From the NCBI GenBank assembly GCA_025603075.1, contig MU626421.1, positions 1 to 43,980 of the forward strand: a stretch of 43,980 bases of DNA. The letters are read 5' to 3'. Source of the stretch: Neoconidiobolus thromboides FSU 785. Taxonomy: Eukaryota; Entomophthoromycota; Entomophthoromycetes; Entomophthorales; Neoconidiobolaceae. Positions 21,195 to 34,337 of this stretch are shown here, in pieces. Every line of letters begins with the position of its first letter. Position 1 is the first letter of the stretch. The position numbers were made by a program, and so were the translations under genes. Below the pieces are notes generated by a model, which saw only the letters and a program-made list of their open reading frames with translations, had not been told where the DNA came from and searched no databases.

Positions 21195-21436
21195 TTAATG
21201 GGATCCAGCTTTTGGGTCATCTAAACAAAAGTATTTAATAAACTTTACAATAAAAAACAAATATAAAAATATTTACAAGTTGGACTACGTGGATCTTTTT
21301 TCCATTCTTCAGTGTTGAGCATTTTATTTTGGATGCTGCTTACGCCATATAAGGTAATAGCCATACCAGCAAAGAAAGGCCAGAAAGGCTTAAATACTGG
21401 AGTTGGCCACATTTTCATACCAAGGAAGGATTTCAT
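21195..21436 (-). CDS. ATP18: F1Fo ATP synthase subunit j/i (Atp18 type)
   Basis: A small single-span subunit of the membrane (Fo) sector of mitochondrial ATP synthase, located in the inner membrane, that helps dimer and enzyme stability. Exons 21277-21436 and 21195-21220 with a 56 nt intron give 61 residues. The core MWPTPVFKPFWPFFAGMAIT, then LYGVSSIQNKMLNTEEWKKD and PRSPTYDPKAGSH, matches the FPTPxxKxxWPFFxxG...NDPRNP pattern of yeast Atp18 (59 residues). The hydrophobic segment is residues about 17-33. Three Met codons lie near the start (residues 1, 7 and 9); the first is chosen, but a start at residue 7 or 9 would match the yeast length better. Confidence 0.88.
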
Positions 21437-22922
21437 CTTTATTCGATTCTATTTGAATTATTGAAGATATTAATTTTGTTTATTTTCGAGCATGTTTTTT
21501 AAGTGATTACCTTTTAAAAATTGAAACAGTTACTTTTGAGCTCAACACTTATTGAGGGCTAAAACTTGCTAGGGTTTTATCTGATTATTAAAATACCATA
21601 ACCAATTTTAATCCTAGCCAATTAAAGGTGAACAGCTAGTCAAGTTATTCGTTAATTTTGGAGTTAAGCCTATTTTCATTTGTTTAAAAGGTTCGAAAAA
21701 GCTGGCAACTAGTTTATCAAAGATAACTTTAAACTGATTATAATTTATAAACCCTTTAAATTAGTCATATATTGGCTATTTTTGAAATAAATAAACAATT
21801 AGAGTTGATATTTTATATCCCCGTTTTCTTACTATAAAGCATAGATATCTTACCTATCAAAGCAGCTTTTACGCTTCAATGATCTATTCGTCAAATAGAT
21901 GTAGATATTTTTTCTTTTAGGCCTTAATTAGTGTTTTTTGGAAATCACATGCTTCTTAAGAAGTGAACAATTTTCTGAAAGGGAAATTGTGTATTTTTTA
22001 ACCACTGAAGCTCAATTTATTTGTAAATCCAACATTTATAAAGTATTATATATATTATTCCTCTTTCATAAACACTTATTACATTTTATTTTTTTATCCC
22101 TTATTTTACATTCATAAATAAAAGGCACCTAGAGCCATATGTCTTCAATGTTTTTTCTTAAAATTCTATTTAAAATAATAACTTGTTCATATTAAATTTA
22201 CAGATTAAGTTGAAATAAGATTTAAAATGTATATTTATTAAAATTAAAACTAATTCTAAGAGTTATAAAAGCTAATTTCATAAAGCAGTTTATAGTTGAT
22301 CAAAAGTATATAATGTGATTTTTTATTTAAATCATAATTTTTTATATACTTATTTTTACTCAAGAACGATTAATATATTTGATAGCTATTGTTATTTTAA
22401 AAAAAGTAGCATAACAAATAACCGCTCTTAGTTTTTTCCATTTAACAAAGAGGATTTTGTAAAAACCTTAAAAATAATCAAAAGCATCCAACTGCAAACT
22501 GTTTTAATTTGCAACGACTTTTTCTAGCATAAATCTAGAGGCTATAGTTTCTTTTATATTCGTAAATTCATTAAAAATTTAACTCCAAATTAAAAACAAA
22601 GAAAGGGACATCTAACTGCAAGCTGCTCAATGATTTGCCTGCATAAAAAATAAATAGATTTATTTTCCTGTTACATCACCGTTTCATTGAAATTTAATTG
22701 TTTGGTTTAAAATTTTATTATTGTGATAAGATTTGTTTGAAACAGTTATTGGTTAGCATAATTTCTCCTTTCATTTGTAGCAGTAGTAACCAATTAAAAA
22801 GTGTATTACAACTTGTAATCAATTAAACTCAAATAACTATTTTAATTTATAAATATGAACAGTTAAATTATATAAATTTAAAAAATATCGTTTAAGTTCT
22901 TATTGCCTTTTTACTTAAAAAA
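21437..22922. other. AT-rich spacer upstream of the CLASP-like gene
   Basis: 1.5 kb without a supported gene. It contains a pair of degenerate direct repeats near 22485 and 22608. Small islands of higher GC (for example 21600-21720) show no sustained reading frame. Confidence 0.5.
22485..22647 (+). repeat. Pair of degenerate direct repeats, ~123 bp apart
   Basis: CATCCAACTGCAAACTG at about 22486 and CATCTAACTGCAAGCTG at about 22609 are each followed by ATTTGC and GCATAAA at similar spacing. They look like an old local duplication; no function is visible. Confidence 0.4.
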
Positions 22923-25126
22923 ATGAGTACAATTGAAGAAACGCCTACTGAAACTATGAATGAGGGGAAAGAATTAAGTTTAGAAGAAAAATTAATTGCT
23001 ATTGAAGAGAGCCTTAAAGTTAAAGAAACAGATAAGACATGGATGGATATTGAAGAGGCGATAAAACAAGTGATTAAATTATTTAAATCTCAAAAGTTAA
23101 CCAAATATCAATTAGTTAATTTTATTGAGAAAAATAAAGTGTTTATTGAAGGTTCAGTAAGTTTATTAAAGTTTTAGTTTTTAGTTTTTAAATAACTCAA
23201 TTCTACTATCTTAGATCAATACTGATCGGACAAGACTTACTGGTACAGCTACCCTATTCATGCAAGAAGCTAGTATTTATTTAGAGACCGATTATTTTCC
23301 AATTGCTGAATGGGCCGTACCAGCAATTTTAAAATTAACAGCAAGAACCAATAAAGTAACTGTTACCAGAGCTCAGAATGCATTAGAACAAATTACTATT
23401 AATACAAAAATTGAAGATTTAATTTCATATTATCACTCTAATATACAACATATATCAAAATCCGTTCGTCTATCTGTGGCCAAATTAGTTTTGGTTTATT
23501 TAAATCATTTATCGGACGAAGCATTACTATCTCAGTTAGAGAAGATTGAAGATTGTATATGTGAAGGGGCTATTGATTCCACTCCAGAAGTTAGAGCCAT
23601 GACGAGAAATAGCTATCAAATCTATGCCAAAAAATTTCCACAACAAAGTGAAAAGTAAATTTATTTAGAATTAATACAGTTGTAATTTAAACCTATTTTC
23701 ATTTAGCTTTTACAACACCTTGACGGATGTGGCCCAAAAATATTTAAAGCTGAAAACCACAAAACCAGCATCTAGTAAACCGATATCGAATATTAAACGT
23801 ATGTTAGAGGAAAATGCTAAACGACAAAGAGAAGCTCAAGGTATTAATATTGATAATCAAAGTAACTATAGTACAATTAAAGATTATTTTGATTTGCAGC
23901 AACAAAAAAAAATAGAGGAAAAAATTAATGGTACGGGTAAAAGATGGATGAGAGTGAAGGACGAAAATGGAATGGAGGTGGAAGTGGAGGTGGAGGTTGA
24001 AGAAGAAAATGAGATTGAAGTAAGAGAAGATAGAATAAGTGAGGAAGAAGCTAAAGAGGAAATAAAGGAATTTGAGGGAATAGGAGAGGAAGAAGTTGAA
24101 GACAAAGGAGTAAAGGAGGAAGAAGTAAAGGAGGAAGAAGTAAAGGAGGAAGAAGTAAAGGAGGAAGAAGTAAAGGAGGAAAAAGTAAAGGAGAAAGAAG
24201 CAGAGACTGAAGAGGTGAAAGAAGAAGTTAAGGAAACTGAGGTGGAAATTCAAGAGGTTGAAGAAGTTGAAGAAGTTGAGATAGAAGTTAAAGAAACTGA
24301 AGAGGTTGAGATAGAAGTTAATGAAGCAAAAGAGGAAGAAATTAAGGAAGAAGAAACAAAAATGTTTAAAAGTGAAAGTGAAATAAAAGAGGTAGGAGTA
24401 AAAGAGAATGTAATAGAAGATGAAACAAAAACTAATGAAGTAAAAAATATTGAAATTAAAGTTGATGAGGCAACTGATGAAGAAGTGACTGAGATTGAAA
24501 CAGAAAAAGAAATAAAAGAGGATGAATCAAGAAAGAAAATCCAAGAGGCAGAGGTAGCAGAGGTGGTAGTGAGAAAAGAAGTTAGGAAAATAGAAGAAAT
24601 GGAAGAGGTGGAAGAAGAAACAAAGATCAATGCTATATCACCTGTAGTAATTGAAAATCAATCCCAGGAAACATCGATTTCTACATCACCAATATCACCT
24701 ATCTCTTCAATTTCGAATACGATTCAATTGGATCAATCCATCCATTCCTTACCACCACCAATGGTATTAAGTGTAGTTACAAAAGATAATCAAGATGATG
24801 ATAATAAGACTGTAAAGGATAGATCTAAGCCGATAAGTATTAAGCAAAAACTAAGTAAAACATTACAACGAATAAGTAACAACAAAAGAAAAGAACTAAA
24901 GGGAAGTAAAGGTTCAAAAGATGATACTTGGTTAAATACATTTGACCATGGAGAAGTACCATCAACATCAGCTTATATTAGTTATAAAGATTATATTTTA
25001 AGTCCAAGGTTCCTCCAAGCTATTCGTCCAACGATTTCTAGTTTAGCTAAAAAATCGGAGCCTAAAGTACCTAGTTTTTCAAGTACTAAAACTAGCTCAA
25101 TGCAAAGATCTCATACTTCGAATTAA
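22923..25126 (+). CDS. CLASP-like single-TOG protein with a long Glu-rich tail
   Basis: Predicted microtubule-associated protein: the N-terminal third is a TOG/HEAT array of the CLASP_N type that should bind tubulin. Exons 22923-23156, 23215-23654 and 23707-25126 (introns 58 and 52 nt) give 697 residues. TOG evidence: the helical repeats FPIAEWAVPAILKLTARTNK, SVRLSVAKLVLVYLNHL and IDSTPEVRAMTRNSYQIYAK, the last close to the CLASP pattern D(A/S)xPEVRxxxRxxxxxF. After residue 225 the protein is low complexity. It has KRMLEENAKR, then about 220 residues dominated by Glu, Lys and Val with a 15 bp tandem repeat (KEEEV), then Ser/Pro-rich and basic segments and a short ordered C-terminus (HGEVPSTSAYISYKDYIL). 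Full CLASPs have several TOG domains; here only one is seen. Confidence 0.85.
24106..24195 (+). repeat. 15 bp coding tandem repeat (KEEEV)
   Basis: About five near-identical copies of GTAAAGGAGGAAGAA encode successive KEEEV units in the Glu-rich tail of the CLASP-like protein. The identity at nucleotide level points to recent expansion. Confidence 0.9.
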
Positions 25127-25631
25127 GTGGAGCTGATATTGAAGATGATAGTTTTATTTTAATTGTTTTTAGCTTTTGAGCATTGATTTTTTATTTTATT
25201 AAATGAGTTTTTATGATTATTTTTTAAAATCTTATGAAGATATTTTTTAGTTTCATCACTTTTTCCACTTTTTAAACGCTATTTGAGCGAAAAAATTGTT
25301 AATAGAATCCTTAAACAAAAATACATCCCCTGGTATTTTTAGATTTGATTGAAAATTGAAGGATAGTTTGTAAATTTTATTTTTATTTAGATATTATTTG
25401 TTTTAGATATTTGTTTTGTTTGGTATTGAATTATTAAATATAGTATGGTTAATAAAAAAGTAGCAAAACTAACATTCAAACGTTAATAATTTTACAAAAT
25501 AAAAATAAAATATTAAATTTTGAGTTATTAATTTGGTCATAAAATTAAATTCATTATTTAGCCAATAAACTCTATTTATAAATACCTAAAAAAATAAAAT
25601 ATTTTATTTGTTTGATATCTCTTTCACTGAA
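25127..25631. other. Spacer before the AFG2-like gene
   Basis: 505 bases holding one copy of the dispersed inverted-repeat element (25238-25330). I looked here for exons coding the missing N-terminal domain of the downstream ATPase and found none. Confidence 0.5.
25238..25330. repeat. MITE-like inverted-repeat element, copy E
   Basis: It runs from AAGATATTTTTTAGTTTCATC to AAAAATACATCCCC with the interior TTTTAAACGCTATTTGAGCG, in the same orientation as copies C, F and G. It starts about 110 bases past the stop of the CLASP-like gene, so it may be carried in that transcript's 3' end. Confidence 0.85.
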
Positions 25632-27984
<2,353 letters not shown>

Positions 27985-28019
27985 TTTTGGAATATATATT
28001 AATATATATTCTAAAGTTA

Positions 28020-29438
28020 TTAATGATAATTATATGGAAAATGTAAAAAAGAATAAAGGGGTTGGTTTTTTTCATCAAAATGAAAGGGCTCATAACAATG
28101 ATCACAAAATAAACAAGGATTAGCACCGGATAATTTATCATTTAAAGTAATATGATTAGCTTGAAATAAACCACATGCTCTACAAATCATTTTACGTAAT
28201 CTACTTTTATATGTAAATACAGGATATAATGATTTATTGGCTTTATCTAACATTGGATTAAATTTTCTTATTTTTCGAAATAAAAATAAATGTTGACAAT
28301 GATTTTGATGATAAAATAAATAAGGTTGATTTAATCGAAGTTGAATATCTTTTAATTTAACTTGAGACATATCTTCTGCGGAGTAATGAAACAAAGGTAA
28401 ATTATTCTTTTGGTTTTGTTTATTAATAATTTGAGACCATTGAATTAAAGGTTTTGATAAGTCTTGATTTAAGTTACTACGATTATCATTATAAAATATA
28501 TTTTCAATAAAGAAAAAACTGGGGCTTGTTTTTTTATCAAATGTATCTAACTCATTTTTACGATTTACATTAATTACATTTGGTAGAAGTGATTCATCTA
28601 ACATTTTTTCTAATCTTTTTTCATCTTCAATTGTTGAATAAGCTAAAAAGTCGCTAATACAATAGAATTTATCTCTTAATTCACATAATGTTTGCTCATC
28701 ATACATTAAAAAAGATTGATATTTACTATATGGTTTTTTTTTACTTTGATATAAATCAATAGCATAAATAAAATTATCTTCTGTTAATTGGTCTTCTTTA
28801 CAAACTACTTCTTCTTTATCTTCTTCTTTTTCTACTACTTCATTCAACCCTTCTTTTTTACGATATAAATATTTAACTCTACTATTAAATTGAACCGAGT
28901 GTAATTTACTTTTTTTTAATACTTCGTCTAATAAATATTGCTTATTATTAATCGATAAATTTTTATTAATAATGGCTTTATTAATATTTAATTTAAATAC
29001 TAAATTATCTCGCTCTTTTTCTTCTTCTTCTTGATTATCTTCTTCTTCTTCTTCCTCTCCGTTCTTTTTGCCCTTCTTTTTTTTTGTAGGTCTACCTCTT
29101 TTCTTTTTGTTACTAATATCATCTCCTTTCTGTCCTTTTTTACTCCAGTTATAATTATTTAAACTTAAAAGATCAAATGGTACCATCACTTTTTTTCTAT
29201 CATTAATAGTAGCCCAATTAGCAAATAGAGCGGGGTCATTAAATACCTCTCCTTTTATTAAATCTTCTTCTTTAATTTGAAACTCTCTTTCAATCGAACG
29301 ATAATTCTCTTTAACAGTTAATTGTTTTAAATAATCATCCGAGGGGTCAGCCAACTCAAATTTTTTACTGATTTCGGAATACTGCTTTTCAATAGTTGAT
29401 ATATCAATTACTTCACTAGCTTCAGGATGTAGCTTCAT
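28020..29438 (-). CDS. SNAPC3: SNAPC3/SNAP50-like subunit of the snRNA-activating complex
   Basis: DNA-binding subunit of SNAPc, which recognises the proximal sequence element of snRNA promoters for RNA polymerases II and III. A single exon encodes 472 residues. The C-terminal third carries the family core. This runs from QPYLFYHQNHCQHLFLFRKI through YPVFTYKSRLRKMICRACG, HITLNDKLSGANPCLFCDHC and YEPFHFD to the end. Zinc ligands are C419, C422, C442, C445 and C448, with the upstream HxxCxH. The N-terminal half is less conserved. It has KKRGRPTKKKKGKK, an AT-hook-like GRP core in a basic stretch near residue 115, followed at once by a Glu run. The gene is divergent from the helical-repeat gene with only 250 bases between their start codons. 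Confidence 0.9.
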   Translation of the reverse strand: MKLHPEASEVIDISTIEKQYSEISKKFELADPSDDYLKQLTVKENYRSIEREFQIKEEDLIKGEVFNDPALFANWATINDRKKVMVPFDLLSLNNYNWSKKGQKGDDISNKKKRGRPTKKKKGKKNGEEEEEEDNQEEEEKERDNLVFKLNINKAIINKNLSINNKQYLLDEVLKKSKLHSVQFNSRVKYLYRKKEGLNEVVEKEEDKEEVVCKEDQLTEDNFIYAIDLYQSKKKPYSKYQSFLMYDEQTLCELRDKFYCISDFLAYSTIEDEKRLEKMLDESLLPNVINVNRKNELDTFDKKTSPSFFFIENIFYNDNRSNLNQDLSKPLIQWSQIINKQNQKNNLPLFHYSAEDMSQVKLKDIQLRLNQPYLFYHQNHCQHLFLFRKIRKFNPMLDKANKSLYPVFTYKSRLRKMICRACGLFQANHITLNDKLSGANPCLFCDHCYEPFHFDEKNQPLYSFLHFPYNYH

Positions 29439-29688
29439 AGTTAACGATGGCTTATTTTGGTGCTTTTCTTATTGAGATTTATATTTTTTTTAAAATTGAA
29501 GTTTAGTTTGTTTTGTTCTCTGAGAATAAAATACTCTAATAAAAAGAACTCAATTTTGTAATATTTTAGTAATTTAATCATTAATCCCTGATTATTTTGG
29601 ATCCCATAATAAAATCACAATCAAAAAATTAATCAAAATATAAAATTATCAAAAAAACTTGAATTTTAGTCGGATCAATTAATAAAAG

Positions 29689-31473
29689 ATGTTACTAACC
29701 AATAAGCCACAATCACTTTATAAACTTGTTCATAAAGGTAAAAGCAATGTTTCAATTTATAACATTCATTATCTAACTCTTATCTTATAGATCTAACTCA
29801 AGTAATCCAACTCCGCCAATTTACTAGTATTATAACTTGTAGCAATATTGCCAGCAAAGAAACTTGGTTGAACAAAAGTATAGATCAGCATAGTCTTGAA
29901 TTACAAAAAGAAAACTTAGGGTTTGGTTTATATCGTCAAAAAAAAAGGGAAGCTTTTAGTCAATTATTTTTTAAAATCAATCTACCACCAAGGAAAAAGG
30001 AAAGTTCATTGAAGAAAGAAGGAGATGGTTTAAAATTTAATATGAAACAACATATATTTGGTTGGGTAAGTTTTTTTAATTTTAAAATTTTATCAAGTTA
30101 GTAACTTGTCGAATTACTGTTTTCTTTAGTTAAATTCCGAAATTGAATTAATCAATCAAGACAGTAACAAAAAAGAAAAAGTGATGGAGTTAATTCACAA
30201 AATTAATCAGAGATATATTAAAAGTATTACTTATCCATTAATGATAAGATATGTTGTGGAAAAATATGAAAATGAACATAATATTTTAGATGAAATATTT
30301 ACAATCTATTGTAGTTATCTATATGAGTTAAAGAATGTGATGGGAAGTCAAGAAATACCTAATCATATGGATAGTAAAGATAATTTAAGAATACTAAATA
30401 TGGTAATTAAAATATATGGGGAGATGGGAAACAAAGAAAAATTAGAAGCAGGTAAGTTTTAATTTTTACTAATATTTAAATTATAACATGAGTTTTATTT
30501 TATAGTTAAAGAAGTTATCGAAGCATTCTCAATCTCAGATGACTGTCAATTAGAATCTTCATTTAGTTTAGCTTATTGTCAAACAATGGATTATGAATTA
30601 AGTAAATATCATTTGTTAAAAAGTTTACAATTCGATGGAAATGAAAATCAATTAAGTTTATTTAACAATCTTTTAAAGACAGGGGTTAAACAAACAGAAG
30701 AAGTTAAGGATATTCAAAAAGATAGTAAAAAAGAAATTAAGAAGAAGGATTATTTTCAATGGTTACAACAATACCTTGATTTTTTATACCCACCAACATC
30801 AATACCAGGAAAAAATATAAATATTTATACAATTTTATTAAGATTACAATTATGTAATGATAGTAATGAATTTAGTCATTTAATTAATTTAAGTGATCAA
30901 TTGACATTATTAAATATTAATAAAAAATTAAAATATGATATATTAAAAAAAGCCACACAATTAAATGATATAACAAATAATAATTTATTAAGTATTTATT
31001 ATCAATTAATCAATTGCAAAAAAAGTTTTAATTTTCGAAAGAAAAAACATGAGGAATTAAATGCTAATGTTATTAAGGATACTGAATATCAATTTAATAT
31101 TCAAATGATTTCATTATTATGTAAAAGAGGAATGTTACAAGCAGCTTTTAAATTAGCAATAATTGTATGCAATAATAAGAATATTAAAGAAAACGAGAAG
31201 AAAGAAGTATTCTTTCAATTAATTAAATGCTTTGAAAGAAGTAATGAAATGGACGAGAATAATAAGGAGAATGAGAATAAGAATAATAAGGACATAGGCA
31301 TGGGTTATGGTAGTGATTTTAAAATATTGTTTGGTAATTTTTTATACAAAAATTATATGATTAACAAAGAATGGAATATTCCTAAAAAGCATTTGGAACA
31401 AGTGATGAGAATTTTCGATAAATTGGAGAAGACGGAATGGAAAAATGAAATTTTAAAAATATATTTTAAGTAG
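29689..31473 (+). CDS. Probable mitochondrial helical-repeat protein, unknown function
   Basis: I cannot name the family. Exons 29689-29737, 29791-30065, 30130-30451 and 30506-31473 (introns 53, 64 and 54 nt) give 537 residues. The first 45 residues (MLLTNKPQSLYKLVHKDLTQ and on to QLRQFTSIITCSN) are basic, hydroxylated and free of acidic residues apart from one Asp, as in mitochondrial targeting sequences. The rest is almost all helical with paired amphipathic helices (PLMIRYVVEKYENEHNILDE, DNLRILNMVIKIYGEMGNKE, SLLCKRGMLQAAFKLAIIVC), suggesting TPR/PPR-like solenoid repeats. A Lys/Asn-rich insert lies near residue 470. An organellar RNA or assembly factor would fit, but no PPR motif is clear enough to claim. 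Codon use matches its neighbours. Confidence 0.75.
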
Positions 31474-31663
31474 ATAGAATACTATAAAATACAATTATAT
31501 TCCCTTTCTTTAATTCCTTTTTTATAAATAAATCTATAAAATATTCTCTCAATTCTCCCTGGTCCCTAATTTAATTTTAAAAAATTTTGTAATAAATAAA
31601 AGTAAAATCTCTTATTTCAAACTTTTCAACTTTTTTCATTTTTTTTAAAAATCATTATTTTGA

Positions 31664-33322
31664 ATGGAGCCCAACAGTATCGTTTCTCATGACAAAGTAG
31701 ATACTATCTACTCAGCAGATTCAATTGAATGGATACCTTCCACAAACCAGCGACTCATTATTGGTACCTATCAACTTATAGATAATGAAACTCAACAATT
31801 TATAACCCCAGAGAATCCAAGTTCAAATCAAGAGAAAGCTATTAGAAAAGGCAACTTACAATTATATAAAGTCAATGATAAGAATAAATTGTAAGTATCA
31901 ATAAATATTGTTGGAAGCTTTGGGGATGTTGATATAGTTTTTTTTAGGGTGAAAGGGAATGTTATCGAAGGAGAGGCGAGTTTGGATATTAAATGGTAAA
32001 TTAATAGACTAAAAGAAAGTTGGTTTAGAAATCATATTGATTATTAAATTTTATAAAAAGGAGATATTCACCAAGAATAATAGAAGGTGAAAAAAATTAT
32101 TTGTTAGCTCAAGCTGATGCTTCAGGCCAAGTTAAATTTTATTCTTATAACGAAGAAAAGGATGAAGTAAAGATATTTTTATTTTATTTTTTGTATTAAT
32201 ATTTTCATTTTTTCTAAGCTACTAAAAGAAGAAACTCTATTTGAATTTAAAAACATATTGAGTGAAAAAGAAAATCTAGCTCTTTCTTTAGACTGGTCTG
32301 ATAGAATTAATAATGAGTATTGTTTGTTTAAATAGAATAGTAATCTTAAACTAATAAATTAATCATTTTAGTGATTGTAAATTAAGTGTTAGTTTTAGTG
32401 ATGGTAGTTTATCCGTTATTGAATTAAATCCAGATACTTTAAAAGGACAGATAAAATATCGATGGTTAGCACATTCATTGGAAGCTTGGATAACAGGATT
32501 TAATTATCATAATACAAATGTAGTATACTCAGGTAATTTATAATAATAATAATAATAATAATAATAATTTGATTGCTTTTGTTTTTTATTTGTTTTATTT
32601 TAAAAGGTGCCGATGATGCTTTATTTAAAAGTTGGGATTTAAGATTATTAGATCAATATACTGGAGATGAAGATATAGTTAAAAGTTCAACTGCTGTTAT
32701 GACAAATAAAAGGTAAAATTTTTATATTTTTTGTGTATTATTTTTTTAATATACATATAAATCATTAAGTCATATGGCAGGAGTATGTTCTCTTCATTCT
32801 AATCCAAATAGAGAAAATTATATTGCTACTGGAAGGTAAAATAGCATTAATATATATATTAATATTATTTATGTTTATAATTTATTTAGTTACGACGAAA
32901 CAGTACGCATATTTGATACACGTAAACTAAAAGTCCCGGTAAGTGAAATAAACGTAGATGGTGGCGTATGGCGAGTCAAATGGCATTCTACAAATCCAAG
33001 TCAATTGATTGTAGCTGCTATGCATGGTGGGTTTCATCAACTTAAGTTGGATTATAGTAAATATTTAATAATTATCTTGTTTTATTTTATTTTATCTTAT
33101 AATTAGATAATAATAATGAATTTTCAATACAAAATTCTTTTATGGATCATACCTCTATTGCTTATGGAGTAGATTGGTCATATAATCCAACAAACAATCA
33201 ACAATTAATTGGCTCTGTTTCGTTTTATGATCATTCAATGTATTTATGGTAGGCTTTTATGTTATTTTTTAAAGTATTTATTAAATCTAATTTTATTTAG
33301 GTCAATTAATAAAAGTAGTTAA
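31664..33322 (+). CDS. DPH7: DPH7, diphthine methyl ester hydrolase (WD-repeat)
   Basis: Removes the extra methyl group from methylated diphthine on elongation factor 2, allowing the last amidation step of diphthamide synthesis; a cytosolic WD40 propeller. Ten exons: 31664-31890, 31948-31995, 32061-32166, 32219-32316, 32372-32532, 32607-32712, 32770-32835, 32890-33056, 33107-33248 and 33301-33322, giving 380 residues (yeast Rrt2 has 387). Family features include the N-terminal DTIYSADSIEWIP, YSGADDALFKSWDLR, GVCSLHSNPNRENYIATGSY, DETVRIFDTR, GGVWRVKWHS and HTSIAYGVDWSY. The last exon codes only eight residues. An (AAT)n microsatellite sits in the fifth intron (32541-32567). Every exon joint restores the WD pattern, so the model is firm. 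Confidence 0.92.
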
Positions 33323-33798
33323 ATAGAAATAAAATTAAAATTAAATTATTACTTGTTACAAGTGTTTGCTTTAAATGTTTATATTACACATCTATGAGTT
33401 TTTATTAATGTAAGTGTTTATAAAGTTCTAATTGTTTATATTGTATGATAGACTAGATCAGATTAGAAATTTACTAGAAATTAGTGTAAAATTAAGATTC
33501 TTTTACATTTATTTTGTTGCTAATATAAAATTAAGCTATACTGTTTTAGAATAGTAAATAATTTTAAATTCAATAGATGTATTTTTTAATTAAAAAACCC
33601 AAAGCTATTCTTCCACTTAAAAAAAAGAGATTCTCCGATTACACCCATTTTACTTATCTACAACAATAAATCACAGGAGTTTAACTCCTTCAAAATCAAA
33701 ACAAAAACTTTTTTGAATTTTAAGCTATTTAGAAATAAACAAATACAACACAAATAACATTGCAACATACTTGAATTTAAATAATTTAAATCAATATG

Positions 33799-33893
33799 AG
33801 GTTGTCTTTCTTGGTTTCATCACTTTTTCTATTTTTAAGCACCATTTGAATGGAAAGAATATTAGCAAAATTCTTAAACAAAAATACATCCTC
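33799..33893. repeat. MITE-like inverted-repeat element, copy F
   Basis: It runs from AGGTTGTCTTTCTTGGTTTC to AAAAATACATCCTC with the interior TTTTTAAGCACCATTTGAATG. The left terminus has diverged; the right is well kept. Confidence 0.8.
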
Positions 33894-34300
33894 ATAAAAT
33901 AAGTAATTAGATCTTTATTTTGGAGCAAAAGGAGTATTCATATAATTGTGATTTTATTACTAATTAAAAGTCACATTTAGAACCTAATATTAAATAGATG
34001 TTTCAATTGATCTGAAATTTTGACTAGATATTTTCAAAAGCTTAATTTGTCTTTGTTATTTTTATTATTTTTGTTTTATTGAGTAAATAATAAAGGATAG
34101 CACACCTAAATAATAAAAAGCCCAACAAATCTTGCTTTGTTTAATAAATGTTAGCATTTATTAAGAGTTATTATCTAATATATATTAATACATATTATTA
34201 GTTGCGGAATTATTGAGCTTTACATCGATCGATTTTTTTACTATAAATTTCTATAATTCGTAATTATTAACTTTTTATCATTTATTAAGATAATTCATAA

Positions 34301-34337
34301 TTTATAGTTTTATAGTTTTATAGTTTTATAGTTTTAT
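34301..34337. repeat. 8 bp tandem repeat
   Basis: About four and a half copies of TTTTATAG. Simple-sequence DNA in the desert. Confidence 0.85.

Noticed and set aside
23804-24630. Three minus-strand open frames rich in Phe, Leu and Ser
   Set aside because: They are antisense shadows of the Glu-rich repeat: GAA/GAG read backwards gives TTC/CTC, producing FFLLY-type sequence.
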